Notes under the pieces: generated by a model
Seen by the model: only the letters and a program-made list of their open reading frames with translations
The model's database searches: none
What the model was told of the DNA's origin: nothing
Made by a program: the position numbers and the translations under genes
DNA from: Achromobacter piechaudii NBRC 102461
Lineage (GTDB): Bacteria > Pseudomonadota > Gammaproteobacteria > Burkholderiales > Burkholderiaceae_B
Assembly (NCBI RefSeq): GCF_001571245.1
Contig: NZ_BCTK01000001.1
Span: 434,001-498,000, forward strand
Reading direction: 5' to 3'
DNA length: 64,000 bases
Part shown: positions 53,300 to 61,024 of the stretch, piece by piece
Numbering within the stretch: the first letter of the stretch is position 1
Layout: every line of letters begins with the position of its first letter

Positions 53300-53361
53300 G
53301 TTACTGACCGGTACGTATTGCGGTTTGGAATTTGCGAATAGTACGTACCGGTCAGTAACAT
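53298..53361. promoter_or_regulatory. Twin TetR operators in the MFS/tetR gap
   Basis: Two 20-bp sequences in perfect inverted orientation, 53298-53317 and 53342-53361, with a 24-bp spacer. Each contains TACTGACCGGTACGTA, an imperfect palindrome (TACnnACCGGTnnGTA). The ACCGGT cores (53307-53312, 53347-53352) are 40 bp apart. The left copy overlaps the MFS start codon. They are most likely the binding sites of the divergent TetR protein. Confidence 0.75.
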
Positions 53362-53453
53362 CGTCAAGCGTTTATTGATGATTTTGTTGTCGAAGGGCAG
53401 GGGGCGTCGGGGGCTCGTACCTGGCTTTCTCCCTTCCGTTACAGGAGTTCCGC

Positions 53454-54059
53454 ATGGCCACCAAACCGACGAATGCACCGCAAGCCGCCGCCAAGCCGCC
53501 GCTTGCGGCCGACCGCATCCGCAAGACGGCGCGTGAAATGTTCTATCGGGACGGCATTCGTGCAGTGGGCGTGGACGCCATCGTCAATCAGGCGGGCGTA
53601 ACCAAGCCCAGCCTCTATCGCAGCTTTTCCTCCAAGGACGAGTTGGCGGCCACATACCTGCGCGACTACGAGGCCGAATTCTGGGCGCGCTTCGACGCTG
53701 CCTGCGCCGCCCATCCCGACAATCCGCGCGCGCAGCTGCTGGACTACCTGTCCGGCCTGGCCCAGCGGGCAGTGGTGAGCGGCTACCGGGGTTGTGGACT
53801 GACCAACGCCGCCGTCGAATATCCAGAACCCGAGCACCCGGCGCGCGCCGTCGCCGTCGAGCACAAGCTGGAATTGCGACGCCGCTTGAATGAGATGGCC
53901 ACGGGCATGGGCGCGCGCGATCCCCAGGCGCTGGCCGATGGACTGCTCTTGTTGATCGAGGGCGCGTTCGTGTCCAGTCAGCTGTTTGGGGAAGGCGGCC
54001 CGGCCAGCCGTGTCGCCGATATGGCTGACAAGCTGATCCAGGCGCATGGAGGTCACTGA
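53454..54059 (+). CDS. TetR-family transcriptional regulator
   Basis: A 201-residue repressor. The N-terminal helix-turn-helix is RIRKTAREMFYRDGIRAVGV and DAIVNQAGVTKPSLYRSFSS. The all-helical C-terminal half, with YLSGLAQRAVVSGYRGCGLT and LADGLLLLIEGAFVSSQLFG, is the ligand domain. An AGGAG ribosome site precedes the ATG. It is divergent from the MFS gene with a shared operator pair, so it most likely represses that transporter and itself until the ligand is present (inference). The ligand is unknown. Confidence 0.92.
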   Translation: MATKPTNAPQAAAKPPLAADRIRKTAREMFYRDGIRAVGVDAIVNQAGVTKPSLYRSFSSKDELAATYLRDYEAEFWARFDAACAAHPDNPRAQLLDYLSGLAQRAVVSGYRGCGLTNAAVEYPEPEHPARAVAVEHKLELRRRLNEMATGMGARDPQALADGLLLLIEGAFVSSQLFGEGGPASRVADMADKLIQAHGGH

Positions 54060-54239
54060 AAGCAGCAGGCGCCGCACAAGACTAGTGCTTAATGTGGTGC
54101 CCCATGCACCGTAATGGTGGTGTTTGTACCCATTGCGCAACGATTAAAAAAATGCTGGCAATTTATATTGCGACGCAACAAACGCGGGTCTAACATGAAG
54201 TCGTGTTGTTCCACATCGCGCTTTCTCAAGGAGAGAATC

Positions 54240-54461
54240 ATGAGCGATACCGCGTTGAAAAATGCCCGTATGTCGGATGCGCTGGAGCGGTCCTTGATTC
54301 GCGAGGCCGTCAAGGCGGAAACCTTGTCCGGGCCGTTCAAGCGAGGCCTTTGGCTGCGCCTGAAGCTGCGCATGGCCGCCCTGGGCGGCGCCGTCGGTGA
54401 AGTCCTGCATGATATGGACGCCGGTCGACAGCAGCATCCGGTCATCTCCGCCCGCCACTGA
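54240..54461 (+). CDS. Small protein of unknown function (73 aa)
   Basis: The open frame has an excellent ribosome site (AAGGAGAG, 54228-54235) before the ATG at 54240 and a strong terminator 17 bp past its stop, so it is likely real. It encodes an N-terminal half rich in charged residues (ALERSLIREAVKAETL) and a basic stretch RGLWLRLKLRMAALG. It has no signal peptide and one weak hydrophobic segment. I do not recognise a family. It lies between tetR and mntH. Confidence 0.6.
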   Translation: MSDTALKNARMSDALERSLIREAVKAETLSGPFKRGLWLRLKLRMAALGGAVGEVLHDMDAGRQQHPVISARH

Positions 54462-54478
54462 ATCGCGCGCGGTCAGCC

Positions 54479-54511
54479 AAAAAAACGCCAGCAGATGCTG
54501 GCGTTTTTTTT
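54479..54511. terminator. Bidirectional terminator between the small ORF and mntH
   Basis: AACGCCAGCA-GA-TGCTGGCGTT with A on the left and eight T on the right. It can serve both convergent genes. Confidence 0.9.
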
Positions 54512-54514
54512 GCG

Positions 54515-55807
54515 TCACATGACCATGTCGATCAGCAGGTAGCCGTCCAGGATGATGATGCCGATGGTCGCGCTGACGGCGGCCCACGCCCACGCGCCTT
54601 GCAGCACGTAGTCGCCCATCACCTGTTTGCGGCGGGCCAGCACCACCAGCGGACCGAGTGCGAAGGGCAGCGCCAGGCTCAGGATGACTTGGCTCAATAC
54701 CAGCAGTTCGTCAGGGTCCTTGCCGCCCGTGGCGACAAGTAGGCCCACCGCCGCCGCGCCCGCAATCAGGCGCGTGGCCAGGGCGCGACGGCGGTCCGAC
54801 CAGTTGCTGCGCACCTGGAAGCCGCGCGAAAGAATGCGCCCCGCCAACACACCGGTAATGGTCGAGCTTTGGCCTGCGGCGTACAGGGCGACGGCGAAGA
54901 CGATGGCGGCGCCCAGGCCCAGGGTGTGGCCGATGACGGCGTGCGCATCGTCCAGGCTGGAGACGATCAGTCCGGAACCCGACAGCGACGCCGCCGCCAC
55001 GATCATGATGGCCGAGTTGATCAGCATGGCCACGCCCAGCGACACGATGGTGTCGTTACGCGCCAGCCGCATCGCCATGCCACGCGCCGACGACGGCAGT
55101 GACTGCGCGCGTTCGGCCAGGGAGCCCGAGTGCAGATAGAGGTTATGCGGCATCAGCGTGGCGCCCAGGATGCCGAGCGCGATCAGGAAGCCCTGCGGAT
55201 CGCGCAGGGCGCGACCGGTGTCGCCGACGCCGTGGGCCACGGCGGTCCAGGCGGGATTGGCCTTGAATAGCAGGAAGACGAACGAGGCGGCCACCACTGC
55301 CAGCAGCACGGCGATAACGCGTTCGTGGCGATCGGCATTGCCGCGCGTCAGCGCCAGCACGGCAAAAGTGCCGACCCCGGTGACCGCCACGCCCGCGATC
55401 AGGGGCAGGCCGAACAGCAGGCGCAGAGCGATGGCCCCGCCGATCAATTCGGCCAGGGCGGTGGCCAGGATGGCGGCTTCGCCGGCCAGCCACGCGGCCT
55501 TGGACCAGCGCGGGGAAAGGTGACGAGCGGTCAGCGTGGCCAGGTCTTGTCCGGTAGCCAGGGCCAGGCGCGACACCAGGACCTGGAAACCCAGCGCCAG
55601 GAATGCCGACGCGACGACGACCATCAACAGCCCGTAACCAAAGCCGCTGCCGCCGGCGATGTCGGTCGCCCAGTTGCCGGGGTCGATATAACCGACGGCC
55701 ACGAGCAGGCCCGAGCCCACCATGCGCCGCAAGCTGGCCGACACGCGCGCGTCGTCTTGCGCCAGAGCGGCCTTGCCGCCAGAAATTGCGTAGATGAAAC
55801 CGGTCAT
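54515..55807 (-). CDS. mntH: Nramp-family divalent metal (Mn2+) transporter
   Basis: A 430-residue inner-membrane proton-coupled importer of manganese and iron with about 11 helices. The metal-site motifs are VGYIDPGNWATDIAGGSGFG (helix 1) and GATLMPHNLYLHSG (helix 6); both are intact, with Asp and Asn of DPGN and Met and His of MPH. The ATG at 55807 is 11 bp from a Fur-like box. MntH supplies Mn for defence against peroxide, which fits the nearby osmC. Confidence 0.94.
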   Translation of the reverse strand: MTGFIYAISGGKAALAQDDARVSASLRRMVGSGLLVAVGYIDPGNWATDIAGGSGFGYGLLMVVVASAFLALGFQVLVSRLALATGQDLATLTARHLSPRWSKAAWLAGEAAILATALAELIGGAIALRLLFGLPLIAGVAVTGVGTFAVLALTRGNADRHERVIAVLLAVVAASFVFLLFKANPAWTAVAHGVGDTGRALRDPQGFLIALGILGATLMPHNLYLHSGSLAERAQSLPSSARGMAMRLARNDTIVSLGVAMLINSAIMIVAAASLSGSGLIVSSLDDAHAVIGHTLGLGAAIVFAVALYAAGQSSTITGVLAGRILSRGFQVRSNWSDRRRALATRLIAGAAAVGLLVATGGKDPDELLVLSQVILSLALPFALGPLVVLARRKQVMGDYVLQGAWAWAAVSATIGIIILDGYLLIDMVM

Positions 55808-55818
55808 GCAGCGCTCCT

Positions 55819-55837
55819 GAGAATGGTTCTCATTTTC
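55819..55837 (-). promoter_or_regulatory. Fur-like box before mntH
   Basis: GAGAATGGTTCTCATTTTC matches 14 of 19 positions of the Fur-box consensus. It starts 12 bp upstream of the mntH ATG. MntR or another regulator cannot be excluded. Confidence 0.55.
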
Positions 55838-55936
55838 TAGGGATGGCCGCTGACCGTCAAATTGATTTTCACCAAGCCCGGGATAGGGCGGGCCAATGGC
55901 GCGACCGGCAGGCGCGCCATTGGCAGGCAGCGCAGC

Positions 55937-56362
55937 TTAAGACTTGAGCTTTGCGTCCATGGTGATCTTGGCGTTCAAGACCTTGGAAACCGGGCAGCCG
56001 GTCTCTGCCTTGCGCGCGGCCTCTTCAAACGCCTGCGCGGTCGCGCCGGGAATGACGGCTTCCACGCTCAGATGCACGGCGGTAATGGCAAAGCCGCCGT
56101 CCACCTTGTCCAGCGTGACTTCCGCCTTGGTGTCCAGGCTGGTGGCGACCATGCCGGACTCGGACAGGATGTTGGACAGCGCCATCGTGAAGCAGCCGGC
56201 GTGCGCCGCACCCAGCAGCTCTTCGGGGTTGGTGCCCGGCGTGTCGCCAAAGCGGGTGTTGAAACCGTAGGGCTGGGCCTTGAGCGCGCCGCTTTGCGTG
56301 GAGATCGTGCCCTTGCCCGTCTTCAAATCGCCCGACCAGGCGGCGGATGCGGTTTTCTTCAT
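55937..56362 (-). CDS. osmC: OsmC-family peroxiredoxin
   Basis: OsmC reduces organic hydroperoxides in the cytoplasm with two cysteines. The 141-residue protein has both: GAAHAGCFTMALSNILSE and TGCPVSKVLNAKI. The start KKTASAAWSGDLKTGKGTIS and GALKAQPYGFNTRFGDTPGT are very close to E. coli OsmC as I recall it, so OsmC rather than Ohr. The ATG at 56362 has an AAGGAG-type ribosome site. A longer upstream open frame is not homologous. Confidence 0.93.
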   Translation of the reverse strand: MKKTASAAWSGDLKTGKGTISTQSGALKAQPYGFNTRFGDTPGTNPEELLGAAHAGCFTMALSNILSESGMVATSLDTKAEVTLDKVDGGFAITAVHLSVEAVIPGATAQAFEEAARKAETGCPVSKVLNAKITMDAKLKS

Positions 56363-56587
56363 AGTGACTCCTTGGAAAGGGGGCGCGCGCGAGGCCGGCG
56401 CGCCCGGTGCAAAAAGACGACCGCCCGGTGGGCGGTGTGCGTTGCCATGCAAGGCATGAACGATGATAAGTCGAGGCTGGGGGGCGGGCGCGGAATCCAC
56501 CCGTGCGCAACGGCAAGCCGATGTAACGGCCGCCGCCCATCAGGCAAAATAGCGGCATCTGTTCCAACCGTCCCAAGAGCTGCTGTC

Positions 56588-57742
56588 ATGTCTCGCAATT
56601 TTCTTCGCTATGCCTGCGCCGTCGCGCTGGTGCTGCCCGCCTTGTCCGCCCATGCCGAAATCGTCATCGGCGTGGACGTGTCCACCACCGGCCCGGCGGC
56701 GGCCATCGGTATCCAGACCAATAACGCGATCCGCTTGTGGCCCAATACGCTTGGGGGCGAGCCGGCGCGCTATGTGGTGCTGGACGACGGCACGGACGTC
56801 AGCCGCGCGGTGAAGAACATGCGCAAGCTGACCTCGGAAGACAAGGTCGACGCCATTGTGGGCCCGAACACCACGGCCGCTGCCCTTGCCGCGCTGGATG
56901 TGCTGGCCGAAACCAAGACGCCGATGATCGCGCTGGCCGCCTCCAGCGTCATCGTCGAACCCATGTCCGATCCCAAGCGCGCGTGGGCGTTCAAGATGCC
57001 CCAGAACGATTCGCTGATGGCCACCGTGCTGGTCGAAGACATGAAGAAAAAGGGGTACAAGAACGTCGCCTTCATCGGCTTCGCGGATTCTTATGGCGAC
57101 AGCTGGTGGAAGGAATTCACCGCCGCGGCCGGCAACGATCTGAAGGTCGTTGCGCAGGAACGCTTCCAACGCACCGACGCTTCGGTCGTGGGGCAGGCGT
57201 TGAAGGTGATTGCCGCCAAGCCGGACGCGGTGCTGATCGCCGGCGCGGGCACGCCGTCCGCCTTGCCGCAGAAGACGCTGCTGGAACGCGGCTACACGGG
57301 CGCCATCTACCAGACGCACGGCATCGGCACGCTGGAATTCCTGCAAGTGGGCGGCCGGGACGTGGAAGGCACGCTATTTCCCACCGGCCCCGGCGTGGTG
57401 GCGCGCGAGTTGCCGGACGGCAACCCGGTCAAGCAGGTGGCCGTGGCGTTCGCCGACAAGTACGAAGGCCAGTACGGCGCCAACACCCTGACGCAGTTCG
57501 CGGGCGATGCCTATGGCGCGTGGATGCTGCTGGACTCGGCGGTGGGCCGGGCGCTGAAGACGGGCGCCAAGCCCGGCACGCCGGAATTTCGCAGCGCCCT
57601 GCGCGACGCGCTGGAGAACACGCGCGATCTGGTGGTGCCCAATGGCGTCCTGAATATTTCGAAGGACAATCATCAGGGTTTTGACGAACGCGCTCGCGTC
57701 ATGGGTATCGTCAAGAACGGCCGATTCTCGTACGCCCACTAG
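56588..57742 (+). CDS. LIV-type ABC substrate-binding protein, solitary
   Basis: A 384-residue periplasmic binding protein. The signal peptide ends near AHA (about residue 22), followed by EIVIGVDVSTTGPAAAIGIQ. VGPNTTAAALAALDVLAETK, SVIVEPMSDPKRAWAFKMPQ and FADSYGDSWWKEFTAA follow. It binds a branched-chain or aromatic amino acid-like ligand. There are no permease or ATPase genes next to it. It may feed the livHMGF importer at 48-52 kb (inference). Confidence 0.9.
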   Translation: MSRNFLRYACAVALVLPALSAHAEIVIGVDVSTTGPAAAIGIQTNNAIRLWPNTLGGEPARYVVLDDGTDVSRAVKNMRKLTSEDKVDAIVGPNTTAAALAALDVLAETKTPMIALAASSVIVEPMSDPKRAWAFKMPQNDSLMATVLVEDMKKKGYKNVAFIGFADSYGDSWWKEFTAAAGNDLKVVAQERFQRTDASVVGQALKVIAAKPDAVLIAGAGTPSALPQKTLLERGYTGAIYQTHGIGTLEFLQVGGRDVEGTLFPTGPGVVARELPDGNPVKQVAVAFADKYEGQYGANTLTQFAGDAYGAWMLLDSAVGRALKTGAKPGTPEFRSALRDALENTRDLVVPNGVLNISKDNHQGFDERARVMGIVKNGRFSYAH

Positions 57743-57804
57743 TCCGCGCCATGATTGCCTACATCTGGTAACGTCTGCTGACGCTCCATAGGGCAACGGT
57801 CGCT

Positions 57805-57830
57805 AAAAGCAGGCTTAGGCCTGCTTTTTT
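57805..57830 (+). terminator. Terminator after the lone binding-protein gene
   Basis: AAAAGCAGGC-TTAG-GCCTGCTTTT followed by more T. It separates this gene from the ehu-like operon. Confidence 0.92.
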
Positions 57831-57920
57831 ACGCCTATATGATTCGTATAGAAATCATTTAATAGCGTATTATTTTTAGCGAAGCCATGTACCTAGAAAT
57901 AAATTCGGGAGAAATCATTC

Positions 57921-58835
57921 ATGACCTTGCTGCAATCCAAACGCTTGTTGCTGGCCTTGGGCCTTGGCGTGTTGGCCGCGTGTTCCGACTCGGGCGGCGA
58001 TAAGCCGGCCTCGGCGGCAGGCGGGGCGTCCTCGGGGGCTACCAGCACGCTTGAGGCGGCCAAGGCGGCGGGCAAGATCCGCATCGGCTATGCCAACGAG
58101 GCGCCGTTTGCATACATGGACAGCAAGGAAGCGAAGGTAACGGGCGAGTCCGTCGAGATCGCGCGGGTGGTGCTCAAACGCATGGGCATCAACGAAGTGG
58201 AAGGGGTGCTCACCGAATTCGGTTCCCTGATTCCCGGCTTGGCGGCCAAGCGTTTCGACATCATTGCCGCCGGCATGTACGTCACGCCCGAACGCTGCCA
58301 GCAGGTAGCGTTTTCAGATCCCACCTATGGCGTGGGCGAAGCTTTCCTGGTGAAGGAAGGCAACCCCAAGAACCTGCACAGCTATGAAGACGTGGTGAAG
58401 AACCCGGACGCCAAGCTGGGCGTCGTGGTGGGCGCCATCGAGGGCGAATATGCCGAAAAGGTGAAGGTTCCGTCCGGTCAGGTCGTGGTGTTTCCGGACG
58501 CGGTCAGCGCCTTGTCCGGCGTGCAGGCGGGCCGCGCGGATGCCTACGCGGCCACAGCGCTCACCATCAACGACCTGATGGGCAAGACGCAGGCGGGCAG
58601 CGGACTGGAGAAGGCGGACCCGTTCACCGACCCGGTGATCGACGGCAAGGGCGTGCGCGGTTACGGCGCCTATGCCTTCCGTACCGACGACAAGGCGTTT
58701 GCCGACGCCTTCAATGCCGAACTTGCCAAATACATCGGCACTGACGAACACAAGAAGCTGGTGGCTCCCTTTGGTTTTACCGATCAGGAACTGCCGCAGG
58801 GCGTGACCGCCGCCAAGCTCTGCGCCGGCCAGTAA
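57921..58835 (+). CDS. ehuB: Amino-acid/ectoine-type ABC substrate-binding lipoprotein (EhuB-like)
   Basis: A 304-residue SBP family 3 protein. A lipobox LAAC (GVLAACSDSGG, Cys about residue 21) makes it a lipoprotein. IRIGYANEAPFAYMDSKEAK, LTEFGSLIPGLAAKRFDIIA, GMYVTPERCQQVAFSDPTYG and VVVGAIEGEYAEKVKVP are family features, and the wording resembles EhuB, the ectoine/hydroxyectoine receptor. It begins an operon of two permeases and an ATPase of the Ehu type. The alternative is another polar amino acid importer. AT-rich DNA before it (57830-57900) is the likely promoter zone. Confidence 0.72.
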   Translation: MTLLQSKRLLLALGLGVLAACSDSGGDKPASAAGGASSGATSTLEAAKAAGKIRIGYANEAPFAYMDSKEAKVTGESVEIARVVLKRMGINEVEGVLTEFGSLIPGLAAKRFDIIAAGMYVTPERCQQVAFSDPTYGVGEAFLVKEGNPKNLHSYEDVVKNPDAKLGVVVGAIEGEYAEKVKVPSGQVVVFPDAVSALSGVQAGRADAYAATALTINDLMGKTQAGSGLEKADPFTDPVIDGKGVRGYGAYAFRTDDKAFADAFNAELAKYIGTDEHKKLVAPFGFTDQELPQGVTAAKLCAGQ

Positions 58836-58844
58836 GGAGCGCCG

Positions 58845-59498
58845 ATGCAAGTCGTTTCCGAACACATCGCGACGCTGGTGCCGCCCCTGCTTGAGGGCTT
58901 GGCGGTCACGCTTCAGATCATGGGGGGCGCCGTCGTGCTGGCGGTGCCGCTGGCGCTGGCCTCGGGCATTGGGCGCCAGTCTCCCTTGCGGCCGTTGCGC
59001 TGGCTGTCGTCCGTCTACGTTGAAGTTTTCCGGGGCACGTCGGCGCTGGTCCAGCTGTTCTGGTTCTATTTCGTGCTGCCGCTTTTTGGCGTGCAGTTGC
59101 CGGCCATGCTGGTGGGCATCGTGGTGCTGGCGCTGAACGCGGGCGCCTACGGGGCCGAAGTGGTGCGCGGCGCCATTCGCGCCGTGCCCCCCGGCCAACG
59201 CGAGGCGGGCGTCGCGCTGAACCTGACGCGCGCGCAGATCATGCGGCGCATCGTCGTGCCGCAGGCGGTGCCTGCCATGCTGCCGCCAGCGGGCAACCTG
59301 CTGATCGAACTGATGAAGAACACCGCGCTGGTCTCGCTCATCACGATCACCGATCTGACCTTCCGTGGGCAACTGCTGCGCAGCGAGACGCTACGCACGA
59401 CCGAGATCTTCACCTTGATGCTGCTGATGTATTTCGCGGTGGCGCTGGTGATCACGGCCGGTGTGCGCGCGCTTGAGCGGAGGGTCCGAGTCCGATGA
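58845..59498 (+). CDS. ehuC: ABC permease of the ectoine/amino acid type (EhuC-like)
   Basis: A 217-residue HisM-type permease with about five helices. VEVFRGTSALVQLFWFYFVL, GAYGAEVVRGAIRAVPPGQR and EAGVALNLTRAQIMRRIVVP (the EAA loop) are diagnostic. It lies 9 bp after the binding protein and overlaps the next permease by 4 bp. Confidence 0.8.
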   Translation: MQVVSEHIATLVPPLLEGLAVTLQIMGGAVVLAVPLALASGIGRQSPLRPLRWLSSVYVEVFRGTSALVQLFWFYFVLPLFGVQLPAMLVGIVVLALNAGAYGAEVVRGAIRAVPPGQREAGVALNLTRAQIMRRIVVPQAVPAMLPPAGNLLIELMKNTALVSLITITDLTFRGQLLRSETLRTTEIFTLMLLMYFAVALVITAGVRALERRVRVR

Positions 59499-60166
59499 GC
59501 CCGATATTCGATTGGTCTTTCGCACTGGAGATCCTGCCCACGCTGGGCTCGGCGCTGGTCATCACGATCGAGGCGACCGTGCTGGGCATGCTGGTGGCCG
59601 TCACGCTGGGTCTGGCCCTGGCCATGTTGCGGCGCTCGCGCCTGCGCATCGTGTCGTTGCCGACCGCGTTCGTGATCGAGTTCATCCGCAGCACGCCGCT
59701 GCTGGTGCAGATGTATTTCCTGTTCTATGTGCTGCCCTTGACCGGCGTGCAGATGTCGCCGCTGGCGACGGGCATCGTGGCGCTGGGCCTGCATTACGCG
59801 ACCTACTGCGCCGAGGTCTACCGCGCCGGCATCGAGGCGGTGCCGCGCGGCCAGTGGGAGGCGGCCACGGCGTTGAACATGTCGCGCTGGCGCACGGCGG
59901 TGGGCGTGGTGCTGCCGCAGGCGATTCCGCCCGTGGTGCCGGCGCTGGGCAACTACCTGGTGGCGATGTTCAAGGACACGCCGCTGCTGTCGGCCATCAC
60001 CGTGGTCGAACTGCTGCAACAAAGCAAGATGATCGGATCCGCCACGTTCCGATACACCGAACCCCTGACGCTGGTCGGCGTGCTGTTCCTGGCCCTGAGC
60101 CTGGTGGCGGCGTGGGGCGTGCGCGGCCTGGAGGCCCGCCTGCAACGATATGGAGGAAAGCGATGA
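59495..60166 (+). CDS. ehuD: ABC permease of the ectoine/amino acid type (EhuD-like)
   Basis: A 223-residue second permease with VIEFIRSTPLLVQMYFLFYV, AEVYRAGIEAVPRGQWEAAT and ALNMSRWRTAVGVVLPQAIP (EAA loop). It overlaps both neighbours by 4 bp. Confidence 0.8.
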   Translation: MSPIFDWSFALEILPTLGSALVITIEATVLGMLVAVTLGLALAMLRRSRLRIVSLPTAFVIEFIRSTPLLVQMYFLFYVLPLTGVQMSPLATGIVALGLHYATYCAEVYRAGIEAVPRGQWEAATALNMSRWRTAVGVVLPQAIPPVVPALGNYLVAMFKDTPLLSAITVVELLQQSKMIGSATFRYTEPLTLVGVLFLALSLVAAWGVRGLEARLQRYGGKR

Positions 60167-60933
60167 GCGCCAGCTTGACCATCAAGAATCTGCACAAGCG
60201 TTACGGAGAGCTGGAGGTGCTGCGCGGCATCAATCTGGAAATTCCGGCAGGCCAGACCGTGGCCGTGATCGGGCCGTCCGGTTCGGGCAAGTCCACCCTG
60301 TTGCGCGTCCTGATGACCTTGGACCGGCCCACCAGCGGCGACATCGAGATCGATGGGCAGCCCATGTGGACCGATGAGCAGGGTCGACCGGCAGGCGTCA
60401 ATTCCGAACATCTGCGCCGCGTGCGCGGCAAGATCGGCATGGTGTTCCAGCACTTCAACCTGTTCCCGCACATGACCGCGCTGGGCAACACGATGGAAGC
60501 GCCCGTGCACGTGCTGGGCATGACCAAGGACCAGGCGCGCGACCGCGCCGTGGAGTATCTGGACATGGTGGGCCTGGGCGACAAGCTGGATGTCTATCCC
60601 GCACAGTTGTCAGGCGGCCAGAAGCAGCGCGTCGGCATCGCGCGCGCGTTGGCGATGTGCCCCGAAATCATGCTGTTCGACGAAGTGACCTCGGCGCTGG
60701 ACCCGGAGCTGGTCGGCGGCATCCTGGAGATCTTGCGCAAGCTGTCGGCCCGGCGCAGCATGACGATGATCATCGTGACCCACCAGATGAAATTCGCCGA
60801 ACGCAGCTCGGACCGCACGCTGTTCTTCGATCAGGGCAACATCGTCGAAGACGCCGAGTCTTCCGTGCTGTTCAGCCAGCCCAAGGAGGCGCGCACGCGC
60901 CAATTCCTGGATTCGGTGATCGAAGGCCAATAG
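60163..60933 (+). CDS. ehuA: ABC ATPase of the ectoine/amino acid type (EhuA-like)
   Basis: A 256-residue ATPase with Walker A GPSGSGKST, signature LSGGQKQRVGIARALAMCPE, Walker B LFDEVTSALDPE and the switch His in IIVTHQMKFAE. An insertion after the first lobe (GQPMWTDEQGRPAGVNSEHL) and the phrase FQHFNLFPHMTALGNTMEAP resemble EhuA rather than GlnQ. The ATG at 60163 overlaps the previous stop. It ends the operon. Confidence 0.8.
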   Translation: MSASLTIKNLHKRYGELEVLRGINLEIPAGQTVAVIGPSGSGKSTLLRVLMTLDRPTSGDIEIDGQPMWTDEQGRPAGVNSEHLRRVRGKIGMVFQHFNLFPHMTALGNTMEAPVHVLGMTKDQARDRAVEYLDMVGLGDKLDVYPAQLSGGQKQRVGIARALAMCPEIMLFDEVTSALDPELVGGILEILRKLSARRSMTMIIVTHQMKFAERSSDRTLFFDQGNIVEDAESSVLFSQPKEARTRQFLDSVIEGQ

Positions 60934-61024
60934 CGGTCCGGCTTAACCCTGACGGGGGCGCTGGGATTGCGCCCGGCGTCCGGGCCGGGCGCTATGCTTT
61001 CGCATCCCAAGTCCGGAGGCACCC

